Below are positions 38,020 through 41,195 of a stretch of DNA of 41,195 nucleotides, piece after piece. Where the stretch lies: contig CACYQZ010000019.1 in NCBI GenBank assembly GCA_902776665.1, forward strand, positions 1-41,195. The letters run 5' to 3'. Source of the stretch: an uncultured Prevotellaceae bacterium. Its GTDB lineage: Bacteria; Bacteroidota; Bacteroidia; Bacteroidales; Bacteroidaceae. Under the pieces are notes generated by a model. It ran no database searches, had not been told where the DNA came from, and saw only the letters and a program-made list of their open reading frames with translations. The translations under genes were made by a program, and so were the position numbers. The first letter of the stretch is position 1. Every line of letters starts with the position of its first letter.

Positions 38020-40422
38020 TTAAGAATTGAGTGCCTCCAATTCCTCGGAGAGCGTCATCCATCGGTCATTTTCCGCCTCGAGGTTGCGCATGATTTCGGC
38101 ATATTCGTTGATGAGCTTCATGTCGGTGGCGTGCTCGGGCAGCATCAGAATCGCGTCCATTTCCTTGAGTTGGGCTTCCATCTGCGCAATTTTCTCCTCG
38201 CAGGCTTTCACGGCCTTTTCGGCTTTTTTGAACTTTCGCTGCTGCTCTTTTTGGTCGGCGTAAGAGGCTTTTAAGGTGTTGGGCGATGGTTGTTGGGCGC
38301 TGATGGCTGGTTGTTCGGTGGGTGATGCCGTTTTTTCGCCTAATTGGTTCAACGAATCGATGTTTTTTCTTCTGAGGAAGTCGTAAATACCACCGAGATG
38401 CTCGCGGACGCGACCACCACCAAACTCATAGACTTTCGTGACGAGGCCGTCGAGGAATTCGCGGTCGTGGCTGACGATGATGGCGGTGCCGTCGAAGGCT
38501 CGGATGGCTTCTTTCAACACGTCTTTCGACTGCATATCGAGGTGGTTCGTCGGCTCGTCGAGAATGAGCAGGTTCACGGGTTCCAACAGCAGGCGAATCA
38601 TCGCCAACCGACTGCGCTCACCGCCCGACAGCACTTTTACTTTTTTGTCCGACTCCTCGCCACCGAACATAAACGCACCGAGAATGTCGTTGATGCGCAG
38701 GCGGATTTCGCCGCGTGCCACTCGGTCGATGGTCTCAAAGACGGTGAGCGACTCATCGAGCAACTGCGCCTGATTCTGGGCGAAGTAGCCGATTTGCACG
38801 TTGTGGCCGATTTTCAGATTTCCCTCGAACGGAATCTCGCCCATGATACACTTCACAAGCGTGGTTTTTCCCTCACCGTTCTTGCCGACGAATGCCACTT
38901 TTTCACCGCGTTTGAGGGTGAAATTGACGTTGGAAAAGACTAAATGAAGCCCCTCTCCAACCTCTCCCCCGTAGGGAGAGGCTTTTAAAGAATGAATTAT
39001 TTGATTGAGGACATTGTCTATTTCAAAAAGAACTTGACGATTGGTAAATCGAAGGACATTGAATCCCACTTTATTTAAAAAATCTGTACGAATTTGGTCT
39101 ATGCGTTTTTGTTCGTCATAATTGTGGTATTCTCCATCAACTTCAACAACAAGACGATGAGAAAGGCATATAAAATCGGCAATATAATCACCAATGATGT
39201 GCTGTCGCCTAAATTTTACGCCTAACTGTTTGCCTCGTAATTGTTCCCAAAGGACTCTTTCTGCATCTGTCATATCGTGCCTATTCTGCAAAGAAAAATC
39301 CTTTAAAAGCATATATAAATCGGGATGAGCCGTTCTGTACCGATTGATTTTCTTTTCCTCAAGGGTAATATCATACCCTCCCCCTTCGGGGGGGAGTTGG
39401 TGGGGGGCTGGATATTCTTTTTTTACATCTTCCGCGATGACAGGATAATCCCCACTTCGCAGACACGGCGGGAATTTCAGGCGAAGTTTCGAGTGATCGA
39501 CCTCGTCGATTTCGATGGGCACGATTTTCTCCAACTGCTTGATTTTCTGCTGCACCTGCACGGCCTTCGTCGCCTGATAGCGGAAGCGGTTGATGAACGC
39601 CTGCATATCGGCGATTTCTTTCTGTTGGTTCTCGTAGGCGCGGAGTTGCTGTTCGCGACGCTCCTTCCGAAGCTCGACATATTCGCTGTATTTCACGCGA
39701 TAGTCGATGATTTGACCACACGAAATTTCCAGCGTGCGGTTCGTGACATTGTTGATGAAAGCACGGTCGTGGCTGACGAGAATCACCGCCGAGCCGCTCG
39801 TCGCCAAAAACTGCTCCAACCACTGAATCGACTCGATGTCGAGGTGGTTCGTGGGCTCGTCGAGCAACAACACATCGGGACGGCGCAGCAGAATCTTCGC
39901 CAACTCGATGCGCATACGCCAACCGCCCGAAAATTCACTCGTCGGACGCTCGAAATCCGTGCGCAAAAAACCCAGTCCGAGCAGCGTACGCTCAATTTCC
40001 GCCTCGTAGTTCTCGCCGCCGAGCATCAGGTAGCGCTCGTGCTCCTGCGTGAACCGCTCCACCAACGCCATGTATTCGTCGCTCTCGTAGTCGGTACGCT
40101 CGGCCAGTTCGCGCTCCATACGGTCGATTTTCGCCTTCAGGCGCGTCGAGTCGGCAAAAGCCTTGCGCGTCTCCTCGGTGACGGTCGTCGAGTCGGCCAA
40201 CTGCATCACCTGCGGCAGATAGCCCACCGTCGTGTCCGTCGGAATGTTCACCACGCCACTCGTCGGCTGCTGCTGTCCGCACAGGATTTTCAGCAGCGTC
40301 GATTTCCCGGCGCCGTTCTTGCCCACGAGCGCAATGCGGTCGCGGTCGTTCACCACGAAGTTCGCCCCGCTAAACAACGGCTTCACGCCAAATTCCACTT
40401 TCAGATTTTCTACGGATATCAT
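38020..40422 (-). CDS. ABC-F ATPase interrupted in frame by a DUF559 nuclease domain
   Basis: An 800-residue protein. Two ABC domains typical of ABC-F (translation-associated, no membrane domain): first Walker A GKNGAGKST, signature SGGWRMR, Walker B VLLLDEPTNHLD; second Walker A GKNGEGKTT, signature LSGGERSRL, Walker B LILDEPTNHLD. A linker with coiled coil lies between them and a C-terminal coiled coil (about 720-800) follows. Residues 338-491 are foreign: a DUF559 endonuclease-like domain (LWEQLRGKQLGVKFRRQHII, then YIADF and LVVEVDGEYHNYDEQ) inserted between EDVKKEY and LHLVFSNVNF, where other ABC-F proteins simply read KEYGDHLVF. The frame is kept on both sides, so either a fusion is made or the ABC-F tolerates the insert. 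It has its own -7 box and is divergent from fic. Confidence 0.93.
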   Translation of the reverse strand: MISVENLKVEFGVKPLFSGANFVVNDRDRIALVGKNGAGKSTLLKILCGQQQPTSGVVNIPTDTTVGYLPQVMQLADSTTVTEETRKAFADSTRLKAKIDRMERELAERTDYESDEYMALVERFTQEHERYLMLGGENYEAEIERTLLGLGFLRTDFERPTSEFSGGWRMRIELAKILLRRPDVLLLDEPTNHLDIESIQWLEQFLATSGSAVILVSHDRAFINNVTNRTLEISCGQIIDYRVKYSEYVELRKERREQQLRAYENQQKEIADMQAFINRFRYQATKAVQVQQKIKQLEKIVPIEIDEVDHSKLRLKFPPCLRSGDYPVIAEDVKKEYPAPHQLPPEGGGYDITLEEKKINRYRTAHPDLYMLLKDFSLQNRHDMTDAERVLWEQLRGKQLGVKFRRQHIIGDYIADFICLSHRLVVEVDGEYHNYDEQKRIDQIRTDFLNKVGFNVLRFTNRQVLFEIDNVLNQIIHSLKASPYGGEVGEGLHLVFSNVNFTLKRGEKVAFVGKNGEGKTTLVKCIMGEIPFEGNLKIGHNVQIGYFAQNQAQLLDESLTVFETIDRVARGEIRLRINDILGAFMFGGEESDKKVKVLSGGERSRLAMIRLLLEPVNLLILDEPTNHLDMQSKDVLKEAIRAFDGTAIIVSHDREFLDGLVTKVYEFGGGRVREHLGGIYDFLRRKNIDSLNQLGEKTASPTEQPAISAQQPSPNTLKASYADQKEQQRKFKKAEKAVKACEEKIAQMEAQLKEMDAILMLPEHATDMKLINEYAEIMRNLEAENDRWMTLSEELEALNS
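38950..38981. repeat. REP-like unit at the left edge of the DUF559 cassette
   Basis: CCTCTCCC-CCGTA-GGGAGAGG forms the palindrome, and CCCCTCTCCAA lies on its outer side. Read on the minus strand it has the same palindrome-plus-tail form as the right-hand unit, so the two are inverted with tails facing outward. Confidence 0.85.
39376..39411. repeat. REP-like unit at the right edge of the DUF559 cassette
   Basis: The palindrome CCCTCCCCC-TTC-GGGGGGGAG is followed by the outer tail TTGGTGGGGGGCTGG. On the coding strand it is read as PAPHQLPPEGGG. Confidence 0.85.
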
Positions 40423-40445
40423 CGGAATTTACTTGATTCTGTTTG

Positions 40446-40453
40446 CAAAGTTA
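40446..40453 (-). promoter_or_regulatory. -7 box of the ABC-F gene (TAACTTTG)
   Basis: The minus strand reads TAACTTTGCAAAC, predicting a leader of about 20 bases before the ATG at 40422. Confidence 0.65.
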
Positions 40454-40528
40454 CATTTTTTTGGGAAAACATCAAAAAACTATCTTATATTTTTCAACCA
40501 TTTGTTTGGTCATATCACAAAAAATTAT

Positions 40529-40536
40529 TATCTTTG
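40529..40536 (+). promoter_or_regulatory. -7 box of the fic gene (TATCTTTG)
   Basis: TATCTTTGCGG with TTTGTTTGG at 40501-40509 as -33 element. The leader to the ATG at 40605 would be about 60 bases. Confidence 0.75.
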
Positions 40537-40604
40537 CGGACTACAAGAAGAGCGTTATCTGCGAAGCCGTAACAGGTAAAACAGATATTTAAATATAAAG
40601 AAGT

Positions 40605-41195
40605 ATGTATATACCGCCATTTAACATCACAGAGAAGATTCTTCACCAGATTTCAGAGATTTCTGAACAAGTGGGTAACCTAAACTCACGCATAGGAAAT
40701 GACGTACCTTCTCCTATGCTGCGAAAGAAAAACCAAATAAGGACTATCCATTCGTCGCTGGCCATTGAGAATAATACACTTACTCTGAAGCAGGTGACGG
40801 ACATCATCGACGGCAAACATGTGTTGGGTGCTCCCGATGAGATACAGGAGGTGAAGAATGCGATTGAGGCTTACCGCCTGATGCCTCAGTTGGATGCTTT
40901 CAAAGAGAAAGACCTGCTGAAGGCTCATGGTCTGATGATGAGCCAATTGGTGCGAAACGCTGGACACTATCGGCAAGAGGGTGTCGGGGTGTTCGATGGA
41001 AATGGCAACTGCCAGCACATGGCTCCGCCGCCTGACCGAGTACCAAAACTGATGGGCGACTTGTTCCATTGGGTCAAGACTTGCAAGACACATCCGCTGG
41101 TCTATTCGTGCGTGTTCCACTATGAGTTTGAGTTTATCCATCCCTTCATAGACGGCAACGGACGCATGGGCCGCTATTGGCAGACGATGCTGCTG
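40605..41195 (+). CDS. Fic family protein (AMPylase), 3' end outside the window
   Basis: 197 codons are visible from ATG 40605 (MYIPPFNITEKILHQISEIS), still open at the window edge. The Fic core motif is intact: HPFIDGNGRMGR (HPFxxGNGRxxR), with the catalytic His. Upstream, SSLAIENN fits the autoinhibitory (S/T)xxxE(G/N) helix of class II Fic proteins, in which the helix lies N-terminal to the core and its Glu blocks productive ATP binding. Such proteins transfer AMP to target proteins. HYRQEGVGVF is the usual flap-side segment. Bacteroidales homologues normally carry a further C-terminal winged-helix part, which would lie beyond the window. Confidence 0.93.
   Translation, partial: MYIPPFNITEKILHQISEISEQVGNLNSRIGNDVPSPMLRKKNQIRTIHSSLAIENNTLTLKQVTDIIDGKHVLGAPDEIQEVKNAIEAYRLMPQLDAFKEKDLLKAHGLMMSQLVRNAGHYRQEGVGVFDGNGNCQHMAPPPDRVPKLMGDLFHWVKTCKTHPLVYSCVFHYEFEFIHPFIDGNGRMGRYWQTMLL

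Larger units (their letters stand above)
38950..39411 (-). mobile_element. In-frame DUF559 nuclease cassette with inverted REP-like ends
   Basis: 462 bases, exactly 154 codons, within the ABC-F gene. It encodes one DUF559 (PD-(D/E)XK, Vsr-like) nuclease domain with likely catalytic residues in YIADF and VVEVDGEYH. Both ends are REP-like palindromes in inverted orientation. The interior is more AT-rich (about 35-38% GC by eye) than the ABC-F gene around it. Internal methionines (MLLKDFS and MTDAERVLW) could allow a separate nuclease product. Mobility is inferred from the structure. Confidence 0.7.

Noticed and set aside
38950-39411. Intein in the ABC-F protein
   Set aside because: No N-terminal Cys/Ser splice residue, no TxxH block and no C-terminal His-Asn followed by Cys/Ser/Thr. 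The content is a DUF559 nuclease domain.
40686-41141. Minus-strand frame opposite the fic gene
   Set aside because: The plus strand encodes an intact HPFIDGNGRMGR Fic motif, so the antisense frame is a shadow.
1-41195. tRNA or rRNA genes
   Set aside because: I looked for cloverleaf-like sequences with GTTCGA-type arms and for rRNA landmarks and saw none. A tRNA scan would be needed to be certain.

Overview
The window comes from a Bacteroidales chromosome, most likely Prevotella or a close relative. The evidence is: many promoters with the Bacteroidetes -7 box TAnnTTTG and little sign of Shine-Dalgarno sites; a SusC-type LDEIIVVGYGT signature; lipoproteins carrying a Bacteroidetes-type TonB C-terminal domain; a TonB-dependent receptor; and a secreted GH16 enzyme whose C-terminal tail looks like a type IX secretion signal. 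I saw no tRNA, rRNA or CRISPR array.

Plus-strand block, 1-7552. A lipoprotein with a TonB C-terminal domain is followed by two tandem secreted paralogues of unknown function, an ECF sigma factor, its membrane anti-sigma protein (ATGA overlap) and a DUF4419 protein. Three of these proteins share a small domain resembling the end of a TonB-receptor plug. The anti-sigma protein also carries a SusC-like N-terminal module. The two secreted paralogues share a nearly identical promoter and signal peptide.

Minus-strand block, 7565-13316. It starts with DAHP synthase/chorismate mutase, trpS and a zinc-ribbon membrane protein in one apparent operon, followed by a HepT/MntA toxin-antitoxin pair. Next is an AT-rich island with two CPBP (CAAX-like) intramembrane proteases, flanked by a broken C39 peptidase gene and a truncated lipoprotein gene.

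Filament-like operon, 13320-21120 (minus). In transcription order it encodes a VWA-like lipoprotein, a four-helix membrane protein, a tubulin/FtsZ-like protein, a 1157-residue SrfB-family actin/Hsp70-fold ATPase and a coiled-coil protein. It looks like an envelope-associated actin-plus-tubulin machine of unknown function and is one of the strongest candidates for an undescribed system.

Mixed region, 21281-32360. It holds a TonB-dependent receptor, an SH3-like membrane lipoprotein, a U32 peptidase with three in-frame repeat insertions, a short metA, an AAA/DUF4143 ATPase preceded by four 32-bp repeats, and an EcoRI-family adenine methyltransferase paired with a DUF262-HNH protein. A structured RNA candidate and a zeta-toxin-like cassette between duplicated terminators follow.

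Right end, 32417-41195. Here are an M13 metallopeptidase, an ECF sigma/membrane protein/DUF6249 group with two copies of one ECF promoter, the GH16 enzyme and an ABC-F ATPase. The ABC-F gene is interrupted in frame by a 462-bp DUF559 nuclease cassette bounded by inverted REP-like palindromes, the second strong candidate for something new. A divergent Fic protein gene runs off the end of the window.
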